From NCBI GenBank assembly GCA_002419585.1, contig DIGJ01000029.1, forward strand, positions 1 to 24,467: a stretch of 24,467 nucleotides of DNA, written 5' to 3'. Under the pieces are notes generated by a model. It was not told where the DNA came from, searched no databases, and saw only the letters and a program-made list of their open reading frames with translations. Within the stretch, counting starts at the first letter, position 1. Every line of letters begins with the position of its first letter. Positions 1-7,207 of the stretch are shown here, piece after piece. The stretch comes from Lachnoclostridium sp. UBA5725. Lineage in GTDB: Bacteria; Bacillota; Clostridia; Lachnospirales; Lachnospiraceae. Both the position numbers and the translations under genes were made by a program.

Positions 1-45
1 AGATTTGAACTTATTCAACATCTGGCTGTAGTTTTTTTACAAGAG

Positions 46-82
46 TCTCTAAACCTTTAGATAAGGGTTTGGAGATTTTTTT
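46..82 (+). terminator. Intrinsic terminator of an upstream gene
   Basis: The arms TCTCTAAACC (46-55) and GGTTTGGAGA (66-75) pair over 10 bp with one G-T pair. Seven T residues follow at 76-82. This is a standard rho-independent terminator and most likely ends a + strand gene lying outside the window. Confidence 0.8.
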
Positions 83-281
83 GTTTTATTGAAAAAAGGT
101 GCAAGTGGGTGCAAGCTTTTTAAGCTTATGAAATCACATGCTATGAAAAAGATTCTAATCTGAAAAAGTTAATTTAAAATGCGTAGATACACTGATTTCT
201 TCATCGATTTGAGCCAGCGGTAATATATTCAGTAAAATATTACAGTAAAATTATCTAAAATATTAAAATGCTCAAAAACTA

Positions 282-312
282 TTGACACTAACGTTACGTA
301 ATAATTTATGAT
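282..312 (+). promoter_or_regulatory. Candidate MerR-type promoter with 19-bp spacer
   Basis: A perfect -35 box, TTGACA (282-287), is separated by 19 bp from TATGAT (307-312). The spacer holds AACGTT and TTACGTAA (294-301). Overlong 19-bp spacers carrying a dyad are the hallmark of promoters twisted open by MerR-family activators, and ACGTTACGT-like cores are common in such sites as far as I recall. A second small dyad, TTGTG-N7-CACAA, lies at 318-334 near the expected transcript start. The promoter drives the protease-like gene at 360. The regulator gene is not in the window. Confidence 0.5.
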
Positions 313-359
313 AAGGATTGTGATTCGAACACAATATATTACGAAACGAGGATTCTAAT

Positions 360-1268
360 ATGAATATAAAAGCAATACGCTCGGATGAGCTTTACCGGAA
401 AATGATTAATGCAACCAATGAAGAACGTGAGGATATTTATCGATATGAACTGATGAAACCATTTGAATTTAAGTGGCAATGTATTGGTGTACCTTTGAAA
501 GCAGAAGTTGCGGGTGGATATGACGTAGTAACTGCTAGCAGCATGGGTGGAAGTTATGCTCCATCACAAATTACAGAAGATATTCTTGTAGAAATTGAAA
601 GGATAAGTGATGATTCTTTTTGGAATGCTTGTGAAAATAGCATTCGAAATACACTGGAAGGGTTTGAACAACATGGAATTAAGCTAGTGACACAGAATTA
701 TATTTTCACTATATTACTCAATAATCCACGAAATCCAATGTCAGCGATGACAGGAGATTATTGTGGTGATGGTGGTATTCCAGGATATATCATCGGTACG
801 ATTATTCCAAATGAGAATTCCCTACAAATGTTGCCAGTTGCCTTGGCGCATGAAGCAAACCATAATGTTCGTTGGCAGTTCATGCAGTGGAGTCCGAGTA
901 TTACATTAGCTGATATGATTGTTTCAGAAGGTCTTGCTGAAAATTTTGCGGCGTTCCTATTTGGCGAGAATAAGATCGGTAAGTGGGTAACGGATACAAG
1001 TAAAGAAATGCTGGAAACAGTAATTAAGCCTATCATTAAAGAGAATTTAAGAGAAACAGATTTTAATAAGCTTTCATCTTTTCTATACGGAGATGATATT
1101 ATGGCAATACGTGGTAGTAAACCGATTGGTATGCCATATTGTGCAGGCTATGCTTGTGGGTATCATCTTATCCAGCATTATATTAAAAAGACTGGAAAAA
1201 GTATATATGAAGCTACAATTACTAGTACGGAAGCTATTCTGAAGGAATCACAGGATTTTTGGAATTAA
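360..1268 (+). CDS. DUF2268-type putative Zn-dependent protease
   Basis: A 302-residue soluble protein with no signal peptide or membrane segment. The zinc-protease motif HEANH is at residues 164-168 (His164, Glu165, His168). About 20 residues later comes SEGLAE, with Glu190 a likely third zinc ligand. This spacing and the following helix fit the DUF2268 (YjaZ-like) family of predicted metalloproteases. The C-terminal GYHLIQHYIKKTG segment also fits that family. The AACGAGG ribosome binding site at 346-352 supports the ATG at 360. The gene has its own MerR-type promoter just upstream, so expression is probably induced by a small-molecule or stress signal (inference). The substrate is unknown. 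No partner gene lies downstream, and the next gene starts 186 bp away. Confidence 0.75.
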   Translation: MNIKAIRSDELYRKMINATNEEREDIYRYELMKPFEFKWQCIGVPLKAEVAGGYDVVTASSMGGSYAPSQITEDILVEIERISDDSFWNACENSIRNTLEGFEQHGIKLVTQNYIFTILLNNPRNPMSAMTGDYCGDGGIPGYIIGTIIPNENSLQMLPVALAHEANHNVRWQFMQWSPSITLADMIVSEGLAENFAAFLFGENKIGKWVTDTSKEMLETVIKPIIKENLRETDFNKLSSFLYGDDIMAIRGSKPIGMPYCAGYACGYHLIQHYIKKTGKSIYEATITSTEAILKESQDFWN

Positions 1269-1373
1269 ATATCTGAAATAGAATATATGTGCAATATAGC
1301 CATAGATTCGACAACAAAAATTATAAAACAAGGAATAAATACAACGATTTTATAGAAAGTGAGAAGTAAATTG

Positions 1374-1417
1374 TATACTATTACCAGTCTGACCATGGTA
1401 AGATAGGATTGTATCTT
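1374..1417 (+). promoter_or_regulatory. Possible promoter and dyads before the chemoreceptor gene
   Basis: A TATACT box at 1374-1379 could be a -10 element, but no good -35 box sits 16-18 bp upstream. Directly behind it are two inverted repeats: TTACC-N11-GGTAA (1381-1401) and AAGATA-N6-TATCTT (1400-1417). They may be operator sites or leader structure. The chemoreceptor start is about 40 bp further on. Confidence 0.3.
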
Positions 1418-1454
1418 TATGGGGATTCAATAATATTGGAGGAGGACAATAATA

Positions 1455-3476
1455 GTGAATGATTTCAAGAAGTCAAAGATAGGGTTGAAGGGTCGCATAC
1501 TCTCGCTTGTTATTCCTATGATTATCTGTGCGATAGCGGTAACGATGATTGTGACATTTGCAAGAAGCCAGGGAATCATTGTGGAGCGTACGTTAGAAAT
1601 TGTAGAGCATAGCGCAGAAGCAAATGCGAACGAAATTGATATCGTACTTGGAGGGGCATTGAGAGAACTTTATGTGTACAAACTTAGCATGTCGGATGGT
1701 AGAATGACAAAGATTCAGCTATCACGTATGTTAAAAAGTACATATCAAAAGAGTGAATTATATCCTAATGGTCTGCATTATGCAGATAGTACTGGCTCAT
1801 GGATAGATGGAAGTGGTGTAAGGCTAGCGGATGGATATGTTCCGACGGAGCAGGATTGGTTTAAAGAAGGACAGACGCATACCGACAAATTTGAAGTTGG
1901 AAATCCTTATTTGGATGCAAATACGAATGAATATATTGTAACAGCATCCACGAACATATCCGATAGTACCACGACAAAAGTATTAGCCGCAGATATTCCT
2001 TTAACATCTCTTATTAATTATGTAAAGGGAGTAACCTTTTTTAACGGAAAGGGTGGCACTTTACTTATAAATGCAAATACGCAAAGTATTATTGCTGCAA
2101 GTACCATGAATGAAGCTGGGGAAGTAAAGGTAGATTCTAAAGTACAAGGACTTTATGATAAGATATGCACTGCGGATGTACTAGCTACAATCGATGGTGC
2201 CACTCAGGTTAAGAGTGGAAACAGTACATATTATATTGCAGGTAAGCAATTAGAAGGCTGTGACTGGAAGCTAATCAGTTATGTTTCGAGAGATGATGCA
2301 GTCTTAGATGATTTAAAAACTTCATTTCTTGTAGTAACGCTGATTGCACTAGTAATCATTTTGGTAACTGCGATTATTATAGACCGTTTTATCAATCATA
2401 AAACAAAGCAGATTAAAAAGGTTACACAATCCATTGAACATATCACAAATGGTGATTTTACACAATCGATGACGATTACCAGTTATGATGAAACAGGAGT
2501 AATGATTTATTCTCTTCAGAAATTCCTGATAGAGATGCGCGATGTACTAAAGAAGCTTAAGAATATGGCATCTAGTCTTACGGATCAATCAAACAACAGT
2601 ATGGATATGAGTCGAGATCTTGCGCAGGCAAGTGCATCTTCACATTCAGCAATGGAAGAAATGATTAATACCTTAGAGCAATTAAGTAATAGCGTCGAAG
2701 AGATAGCCGAAGGATCTACTTCATTAGCAAATAATGTTGGCGATACAAACAACCGTTGCAAGAAAGCTAATGAGGTGCTTTTAGAAACGGTTGCATTATC
2801 CAGTGAAGGAAGCACGGAAATGGAAGAAGTCAGTGTTTCCATGCATGAAATCCGACAAATTATTGATGAGCTTGGAAATGCAGTGGAAGACGTTGGAAAC
2901 AATATGAAGAGCATAAAAGATATGGTAAATGTCATTGGCGATATTGCAGACCAGACCAATCTCTTATCTCTAAATGCTGCAATAGAAGCAGCAAGAGCAG
3001 GTGATGCAGGCAGAGGTTTTGCAGTTGTTGCTCAGGAAATAGGCACGCTTGCAGTGAATAGCTCCAAGAGCGTCGTTGATATCAAAGAAATTACCGACAG
3101 TATCAGTAAGTTAGTTTTTGAAATGGTAAGAAAGATGAACAAGAGCATTGAGTCGATTAAAGAATGTGGCGTTGTAGTGGATCGGACAAGCAATACCTTT
3201 CAAAATATTAATGCAAAGATATTAGATACGAAAGCTGAAGTTGTATCGGTTATTGGCAGTGTAGCAGAACTGGATAATATTAGCCAGTCACTTGCTGCAA
3301 TTACACAAGAGCAATCCGCTTCCAGCGAAGAAATGCTCGCAACCAGTGAAGATATTTTAGGACATTCAGAGCGTGTAAAAATAAGCGCAGGTAATGGTGA
3401 AAAATCAGCAGAAGAATTAATGGAAATTGTAAAAGCGTTAGAAAGCTTGTTAGGATTCTTTAAATTCGAAGATTAG
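1455..3476 (+). CDS. Methyl-accepting chemotaxis protein, dCache sensor
   Basis: A 673-residue transmembrane chemoreceptor that would pass a ligand signal to the CheA/CheW kinase array. An N-terminal membrane helix (about residues 14-36) is followed by a periplasmic-side dCache-like region (about 45-280, including FEVGNPYLDANTNEYIVTAS). A second helix (about 286-308), a HAMP domain (about 309-362) and a long cytoplasmic coiled-coil signalling domain complete it. The signalling tip around residues 494-530 contains ADQTNLLSLNAAIEAARAGD, the near-invariant kinase-contact region. The start is GTG at 1455, chosen because GGAGGAGG (1438-1445) sits 9 nt upstream. The gene stands alone, with no che genes next to it, as is usual for dispersed receptors. 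The ligand cannot be told from the sequence. Confidence 0.93.
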   Translation: MNDFKKSKIGLKGRILSLVIPMIICAIAVTMIVTFARSQGIIVERTLEIVEHSAEANANEIDIVLGGALRELYVYKLSMSDGRMTKIQLSRMLKSTYQKSELYPNGLHYADSTGSWIDGSGVRLADGYVPTEQDWFKEGQTHTDKFEVGNPYLDANTNEYIVTASTNISDSTTTKVLAADIPLTSLINYVKGVTFFNGKGGTLLINANTQSIIAASTMNEAGEVKVDSKVQGLYDKICTADVLATIDGATQVKSGNSTYYIAGKQLEGCDWKLISYVSRDDAVLDDLKTSFLVVTLIALVIILVTAIIIDRFINHKTKQIKKVTQSIEHITNGDFTQSMTITSYDETGVMIYSLQKFLIEMRDVLKKLKNMASSLTDQSNNSMDMSRDLAQASASSHSAMEEMINTLEQLSNSVEEIAEGSTSLANNVGDTNNRCKKANEVLLETVALSSEGSTEMEEVSVSMHEIRQIIDELGNAVEDVGNNMKSIKDMVNVIGDIADQTNLLSLNAAIEAARAGDAGRGFAVVAQEIGTLAVNSSKSVVDIKEITDSISKLVFEMVRKMNKSIESIKECGVVVDRTSNTFQNINAKILDTKAEVVSVIGSVAELDNISQSLAAITQEQSASSEEMLATSEDILGHSERVKISAGNGEKSAEELMEIVKALESLLGFFKFED

Positions 3477-3486
3477 ATTTATATTT

Positions 3487-3825
3487 TAATTCTGGCTTAA
3501 CTACGAAGAACGGACGCGGTAGGACTCTTAAAAAGTCACGCAAGATGCGCGGTGGGATTAGGGGTTTCGAAATTCAAATGGAGTGCAGGGACTGTTCTTA
3601 CAATCAGACGCATTAAACATTCGGAAGAACCTCTAAGCAAGGTGGAATGAGCTCTTATGGGAGCTCATTCCACCTAGAGTTTCTCCCTCATAATGCGAAA
3701 ATGATTGTAAGAACAGTCCCTGCACTCCATTCGAATTAAGAAGACTTTGACCACTGCGCATATTGCTGATTTTGGCAAACGGCCCCGCTGTTGTTTGTAA
3801 TGCAATTGTTAAATACAAAATTTAA
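3487..3825. repeat. Long self-complementary element A (about 340 bp)
   Basis: The left edge begins TAATTCTGG (3487-3495), 84 bp before a perfect-stem core at 3571-3737. The right edge is fuzzier, around TACAAAATTTAATTA (3813-3827). Its reverse complement resembles the left edge only loosely. The flank after the core reads AATT-N2-AGAAGACT, which is shared with element B. No coding capacity is convincing: the 61-codon minus-strand frame at 3633-3818 is a by-product of the palindrome. The sister element B lies about 530 bp further on in the same layout. Edges are approximate and the origin is unknown (MITE-like DNA or a structured RNA). Confidence 0.6.
3571..3737. repeat. Core hairpin A: nested 35-, 6- and 15-bp stems
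   Basis: The outer arms 3571-3605 and 3703-3737 are complementary at 34 of 35 positions. Inside them, CGCATT (3609-3614) pairs with AATGCG (3692-3697). The apical stem is AGGTGGAATGAGCTC (3640-3654) with its exact complement at 3661-3675, around the loop TTATGG. The additional pair CTCT/AGAG (3631-3634 and 3676-3679) flanks the apical stem. The whole core is 167 bp and has no T-run, so it is not an ordinary terminator. Confidence 0.95.
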
Positions 3826-4015
3826 TTAGAAAATAATAAAAAGTGTATATGGCGCCTTTGTTGATGGGAAATTTTTTAAAATAAGAAGAATTATTAATAT
3901 ATGGTAAAAAAATATGAAAGCCAGTCCAGAAGTTAATTTATTGATTCCCTTAGTAGGCAGCAGCTTATAAAGTTATGAATTTCTTTGCTCTTGACTTTTT
4001 TACCGAACTCCTTCA
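3826..4015. other. AT-rich spacer between the two elements
   Basis: About 190 bp of AT-rich DNA with no reading frame, ribosome binding site or strong dyad that I could support. It separates elements A and B. Nothing recognisable was found. Confidence 0.5.
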
Positions 4016-4350
4016 TAATTCTGGTTTTTTAATAAAGATCATAAACCAGCGAGTCCGTTTCTCGTCGTCAGCCATGAAAGGCTGAGCTCATAACCTATAT
4101 TCAATTTACACGGCTCCCATGCTAGGAGTTTATATCATTTGAGCATAATGGAACGTAAACTCAATCGAGGAATTGGCTCCCCTAAGAGCCAATTCCTCGA
4201 TGTTTTGAGGTTACGTGGAATGTTTATGCGACTGATATAAACTCCTAGCATGGGAGCCGTGTAAATTGTAGAAGACTAAATTGCTCAGACTTTCTTGACG
4301 TCACTCATCAACAAAGTCTCGCGTCCGTCTTCCGATAAGCCAGAATTTAG
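4016..4350. repeat. Long self-complementary element B (about 335 bp)
   Basis: The left edge TAATTCTGG (4016-4024) is identical to that of element A. The right edge TAAGCCAGAATT (4336-4347) is its inverted partner. The right-edge block CGCGTCCGTCTTCCG (4319-4333) has its best complement not in B but at the left edge of A (GAAGAACGGACGCG, 3505-3518). The whole 3487-4350 block is therefore also bounded by about 30-bp inverted ends. Smaller hairpins lie inside: CTGGTTT/AAACCAG (4021-4027 and about 4043-4050) and CAGCC/GGCTG (about 4069-4084). The core at 4102-4268 has the same plan as that of element A. The element ends just before the promoter region of the next gene. Confidence 0.6.
4102..4268. 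repeat. Core hairpin B: nested 36-, 6- and 16-bp stems
   Basis: The outer arms 4102-4137 and 4233-4268 are perfectly complementary over 36 bp. Inside, GCATAA (4143-4148) pairs with TTATGC (4224-4229). The apical stem ATCGAGGAATTGGCTC (4164-4179) has its perfect complement at 4186-4201, around the loop CCCTAA. The total length is exactly 167 bp, identical to core A. The outer stem sequence is unrelated to A. The apical stems are alignable (GGAAT and GCTC shared), which suggests common descent. Confidence 0.95.
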
Positions 4351-4381
4351 ATAAAAATTACAAAGTCCTTTGATTTTGTAG

Positions 4382-4433
4382 TATACTAGAAGCAACGGAT
4401 AAGCAATTCAGTGAATCGCAGAGAAATGGGAGG
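4382..4433 (+). promoter_or_regulatory. Weak -10 box and the ribosome binding site that sets the next start
   Basis: TATACT (4382-4387) is a good -10 box with no clear -35 partner. GGGAGG (4428-4433) lies 7 nt before the ATG at 4441. It marks that codon, rather than the in-frame GTG at 4411, as the start of the Ntn-hydrolase-like gene. Confidence 0.4.
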
Positions 4434-4440
4434 ACATGGG

Positions 4441-5154
4441 ATGTCACTTAATGTAAGTGTATTTGTAAATGAGGGAATTATTATGGCGAGTGATAGTAAG
4501 ACAACTTACACGCGCGAAGTAGATGGCAAACTAATGGTTGGTATTCATACGAATAATACGACGAGAAAGACCTTTTTATGCCCAAATCAGGTGGGCTTAT
4601 CCTCGTGTGGAGAAGGTTCTGTTTTAGGCGTGCCAATTGCTGGATACATAGAGAATTTTATTCGAGAAAAGGTGAGTATAGAGACTCAAATTGATGACAT
4701 GCCAAAGATGATTATTCAATTTTTTAAGGAACTAGTGAAAGGGAGATCTGCGATTCCTCAGGCACATTTTATGCTTGGTGGCTATCAAAAACAAGGGAAT
4801 TCAAAAGTTCAAAGAATATACAAAGTATTTCTTGAAAATGATTATATCGAATCCATTGATACGAAAAATCAAGGAGCTGCATGGGATGGGGAGATTGTTG
4901 TGTTGGCAAAACTCATCAATCAAACCTTTGTACAAAAGCAGGATGGGCGTATGATGCCGATGCCGCACGGAGAGATTCTATGGAACTTTTTTACACTTCA
5001 GGATGCCATTAATTTTGCACAGTTCGCAATTAAAACAACAATAGATACCATGCATTTTCAAAATGTCATCGAGACGGTTGGTGAACCAATTGATATTTTA
5101 CTGATTAAGCCGGATAGCACCGAATGGATAGCTCATCAAGAATTGCATTGTTAA
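4441..5154 (+). CDS. HslV/proteasome-like Ntn hydrolase, Ser-type
   Basis: A 237-residue soluble protein. After removal of the initiator Met, the N-terminus reads SLNVSVFVNEGIIMASDSKT. This aligns without gaps to the start of HslV and other T1-family peptidases: Ser takes the place of the catalytic Thr1, and an Asp falls at position 17, as in HslV. A later RKTF (Lys at mature position 42) may be the equivalent of the catalytic Lys33. GLSSCGEGS fits the next beta-strand and glycine turn. The C-terminal GEPIDILLIKPDSTEWI also resembles the proteasome-type fold. I infer a serine-nucleophile Ntn hydrolase, a peptidase or amidase. No HslU-like ATPase is nearby. The gene appears single, ending at a terminator (5246). 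A longer form from GTG 4411 is possible but would bury the nucleophile. Confidence 0.6.
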   Translation: MSLNVSVFVNEGIIMASDSKTTYTREVDGKLMVGIHTNNTTRKTFLCPNQVGLSSCGEGSVLGVPIAGYIENFIREKVSIETQIDDMPKMIIQFFKELVKGRSAIPQAHFMLGGYQKQGNSKVQRIYKVFLENDYIESIDTKNQGAAWDGEIVVLAKLINQTFVQKQDGRMMPMPHGEILWNFFTLQDAINFAQFAIKTTIDTMHFQNVIETVGEPIDILLIKPDSTEWIAHQELHC

Positions 5155-5219
5155 AGTGGATTCCTATCAAGAATTGCATTGTTTGAGTGGATTGCTATCA
5201 AAAATTGCATTCCCAATAA
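5126..5219 (+). repeat. Three tandem 31-32 bp repeats across a stop codon
   Basis: The units are 5126-5157, 5158-5188 and 5189-5219. Each carries a version of ATCAAGAATTGCATTGTT preceded by GGAT. The TAA of the Ntn-hydrolase gene (5152-5154) lies in unit 1. Units 2 and 3 are downstream copies of the last codons and have diverged, most strongly in unit 3. This is a small tandem duplication, and it explains the spurious frame at 5156-5344. Confidence 0.8.
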
Positions 5220-5245
5220 GGGATAAGGAAGGATTTGATAAAAAG

Positions 5246-5272
5246 AAGGGGTTGTCTTGCCAACCCCTTTTT
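5246..5272 (+). terminator. Intrinsic terminator after the Ntn-hydrolase gene
   Basis: A perfect 9-bp stem, AAGGGGTTG (5246-5254) and CAACCCCTT (5261-5269), has the loop TCTTGC and runs into TTTTT (5268-5272). It separates the Ntn-hydrolase gene from the asparaginase operon. Confidence 0.9.
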
Positions 5273-5340
5273 GATATTATTTCATTGTGGATAAGTAATT
5301 TAACCGATAAATATAATAATAAGAAGGTACTTATAGAAAA

Positions 5341-6363
5341 ATGAAGAAAAGAATCTTAATAATAACAACTGGTGGTACGTTAGCCTCGACAAATGGGAAT
5401 GAAGGAATGGTACCAAAGCTTAATAGCAATGATATTTTTTCAAACATAGAAGGAATCACAACCTATTATGATGTTGAATTTTTAGAGCTGTTTTCATTGG
5501 ATAGCTCAAATATTCAGCCGGAGGAGTGGCAACTTCTGGCACGAACGATTTATGATCGATATCTGGAATTTCAGGGTATTGTTATTATTCATGGTACGGA
5601 TACGATGGCATATACAGCAGCAGCGCTCTCATTTATGTTACAAAACATTCCGATTCCAGTGGTTCTTACGGGAAGTCAATTATCTATTTTGAATCCAATC
5701 GCTGATGCAGTTGAAAACTGTAGGTGTGCGATTAATATGGCAGGAAGTGGTGTTCCGGGTGTATTTGTTGCATTCAACCGAAAGGTGATTCGAGGAACCA
5801 GAGCTTCCAAAGTTCGCACGATTAGCTTTGATGCATTTGAAAGCATTAATAGTCCTTATATTGGAGTTGTCAATTCAAATGGACTTGATATTTCACATTA
5901 TACATTAAAAAATAAAGAGGGTGACTTTTGCTTACAAGATAATTTATCAACCAAAGTTTTCTTGCTAAAATTAATTCCAGGTACGGATCCCAACATATTT
6001 GAAATGCTCTTTCAAATGGGGTATCGTGGAATTGTATTGGAGGCATTTGGAATTGGAGGGTTGCATTTCGAGCGAAGAGATCTGGCAAAAGCCATCGGTG
6101 AAGCAATTCATAAAGGGATGACCATTGTAGTGGGAAGCCAGTGCCTATATGAAGGAAGCAATCTTTCTGTTTATCAGACGGGACAGCGTATTTTACAACA
6201 GGGTGCATTGCAAAGCCATGATATGACGATGGAGGCAGCAGTCACAAAGTTAATGTGGGTACTCGGTCAGACGGATAAAAAAGAAGAAATCGAACGTTAT
6301 TTTAATATAGATTTGGTCGGAGAAGTAAATCTTCCGAAAGAATCAAAAGGATGTTATATATAG
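5341..6363 (+). CDS. ansA: Type I L-asparaginase
   Basis: A cytoplasmic enzyme that hydrolyses L-asparagine to aspartate and ammonia. Its 340 residues match the usual length of type I (AnsA-like) asparaginases, and there is no signal peptide. The first catalytic motif TTGGTLAS is at residues 9-16, with Thr13 the expected nucleophile. The second, HGTDTM, is at 84-89 (Thr87, Asp88). PVVLTGSQ follows at about 106-113. The ribosome binding site AAGAAGG (5321-5327) is rather far (13 nt) from the ATG. Upstream DNA contains TATAAT at 5312-5317, but with a poorly spaced -35 box. This is the first gene of a tight + strand run: the next gene starts 13 bp after its stop. Confidence 0.92.
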   Translation: MKKRILIITTGGTLASTNGNEGMVPKLNSNDIFSNIEGITTYYDVEFLELFSLDSSNIQPEEWQLLARTIYDRYLEFQGIVIIHGTDTMAYTAAALSFMLQNIPIPVVLTGSQLSILNPIADAVENCRCAINMAGSGVPGVFVAFNRKVIRGTRASKVRTISFDAFESINSPYIGVVNSNGLDISHYTLKNKEGDFCLQDNLSTKVFLLKLIPGTDPNIFEMLFQMGYRGIVLEAFGIGGLHFERRDLAKAIGEAIHKGMTIVVGSQCLYEGSNLSVYQTGQRILQQGALQSHDMTMEAAVTKLMWVLGQTDKKEEIERYFNIDLVGEVNLPKESKGCYI

Positions 6364-6376
6364 AAAGGAGCTTCGT

Positions 6377-7195
6377 ATGATAAAGTTAATTTGTACGGAT
6401 ATTGATGGAACACTGGTGGAAGACGGAACCGATAAAATTAATACCGAACTGTTTGAGGTCATTAAAACGCTAAAAGAAAAAGGAATCATGTTTGCGGCAG
6501 CAAGTGGCAGACAGTATAACAGTATGCGGGCTTTGTTTGATCCAGTTGCAAATGACATGATTTTCATAGCAGAAGGTGGAAATCTTGTGATGTGCCGTGA
6601 AGAGGTAATGGCGATCAGCCGAATGGACAAAGAACTGATTCGTGAGTTAATACAGGATATCGAAGCAATTCCAGGATGTAATGTTCTACTTTGCGGACCT
6701 AGCGAAGGATATGCCAAAACGGATGCGAAAGAGTTAATTGAGCTTCTAACCAATGGATATCATTATCAAATGAGAGTAGTAGATGACCTTACTACGGTTT
6801 TGGATCAAACGATTATAAAGGTTGCCCTTTTTCATCACGAAGGCAATGCAGATGAGCTGTCAAGGATAGCATTGTCTCCAAAGTGGGAAAAGAGAGAAGA
6901 GATTGAATTAGTCTGCGCGGGTCTACAGTGGATGGATTGTATCAAGTTGGGAAGTAATAAAGGCTCAGCAATTGAACGAATTCAGGAAATTATGAAGATA
7001 GATCCTTCTGAAACGATGGTTTTTGGGGATAATTTAAATGATATGCATATGCTCGCTAGAGCAGAATACAGCTATGCAGTAGGAAATGCAAGACATGAGG
7101 TAAAAGAAGCGGCAAAATATGTTGCTGATACAAATGTGAATGATGGAGTCTTAAAAGAACTAAAGAAATTGTTAAATAACTTGGAGCAACAATAA
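6377..7195 (+). CDS. Cof-type HAD-superfamily phosphatase
   Basis: A 272-residue cytoplasmic hydrolase of the Cof (IIB) branch of the HAD superfamily. These enzymes typically dephosphorylate sugar phosphates, nucleotides or cofactors. Motif I is DIDGT at residues 8-12 (Asp8 nucleophile, Asp10 acid/base). The SGR of motif II is near residue 39. The conserved Lys of motif III lies in SNKGSA, and motif IV is GDNLND at about residues 216-222. AAAGGAG (6364-6370) is 6 nt before the ATG. The gene lies between asparaginase and a flavoprotein with gaps of only 13 and 12 bp, so co-transcription is likely. The real substrate cannot be read from the sequence. Confidence 0.9.
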   Translation: MIKLICTDIDGTLVEDGTDKINTELFEVIKTLKEKGIMFAAASGRQYNSMRALFDPVANDMIFIAEGGNLVMCREEVMAISRMDKELIRELIQDIEAIPGCNVLLCGPSEGYAKTDAKELIELLTNGYHYQMRVVDDLTTVLDQTIIKVALFHHEGNADELSRIALSPKWEKREEIELVCAGLQWMDCIKLGSNKGSAIERIQEIMKIDPSETMVFGDNLNDMHMLARAEYSYAVGNARHEVKEAAKYVADTNVNDGVLKELKKLLNNLEQQ

Positions 7196-7207
7196 GGAGG
7201 AATTCAT

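Noticed and set aside
3633..3818. A 61-codon minus-strand frame in the palindromic region
   Set aside because: It lies across core hairpin A, has no ribosome binding site and resembles no protein; a by-product of the inverted repeat.
3571..4268. Invertible promoter (phase-variation switch) flanked by perfect inverted repeats
   Set aside because: The DNA between the arms is only 95-97 bp and itself self-complementary, holds no convincing promoter, and no invertase gene is near. Not excluded, but less likely than a hairpin element.
3487..4350. Retron or group II intron RNA
   Set aside because: No reverse transcriptase or maturase frame is present and no domain V-like hairpin was recognised. 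The terminal pairing alone is not enough.
4411..4440. Longer start (GTG 4411) for the Ntn-hydrolase gene
   Set aside because: No ribosome binding site precedes it, and it would add a tail before the predicted N-terminal nucleophile.
5156..5344. A 62-codon + strand frame after the Ntn-hydrolase gene
   Set aside because: It is made of tandem-repeat copies and runs through a strong terminator; it has no ribosome binding site.
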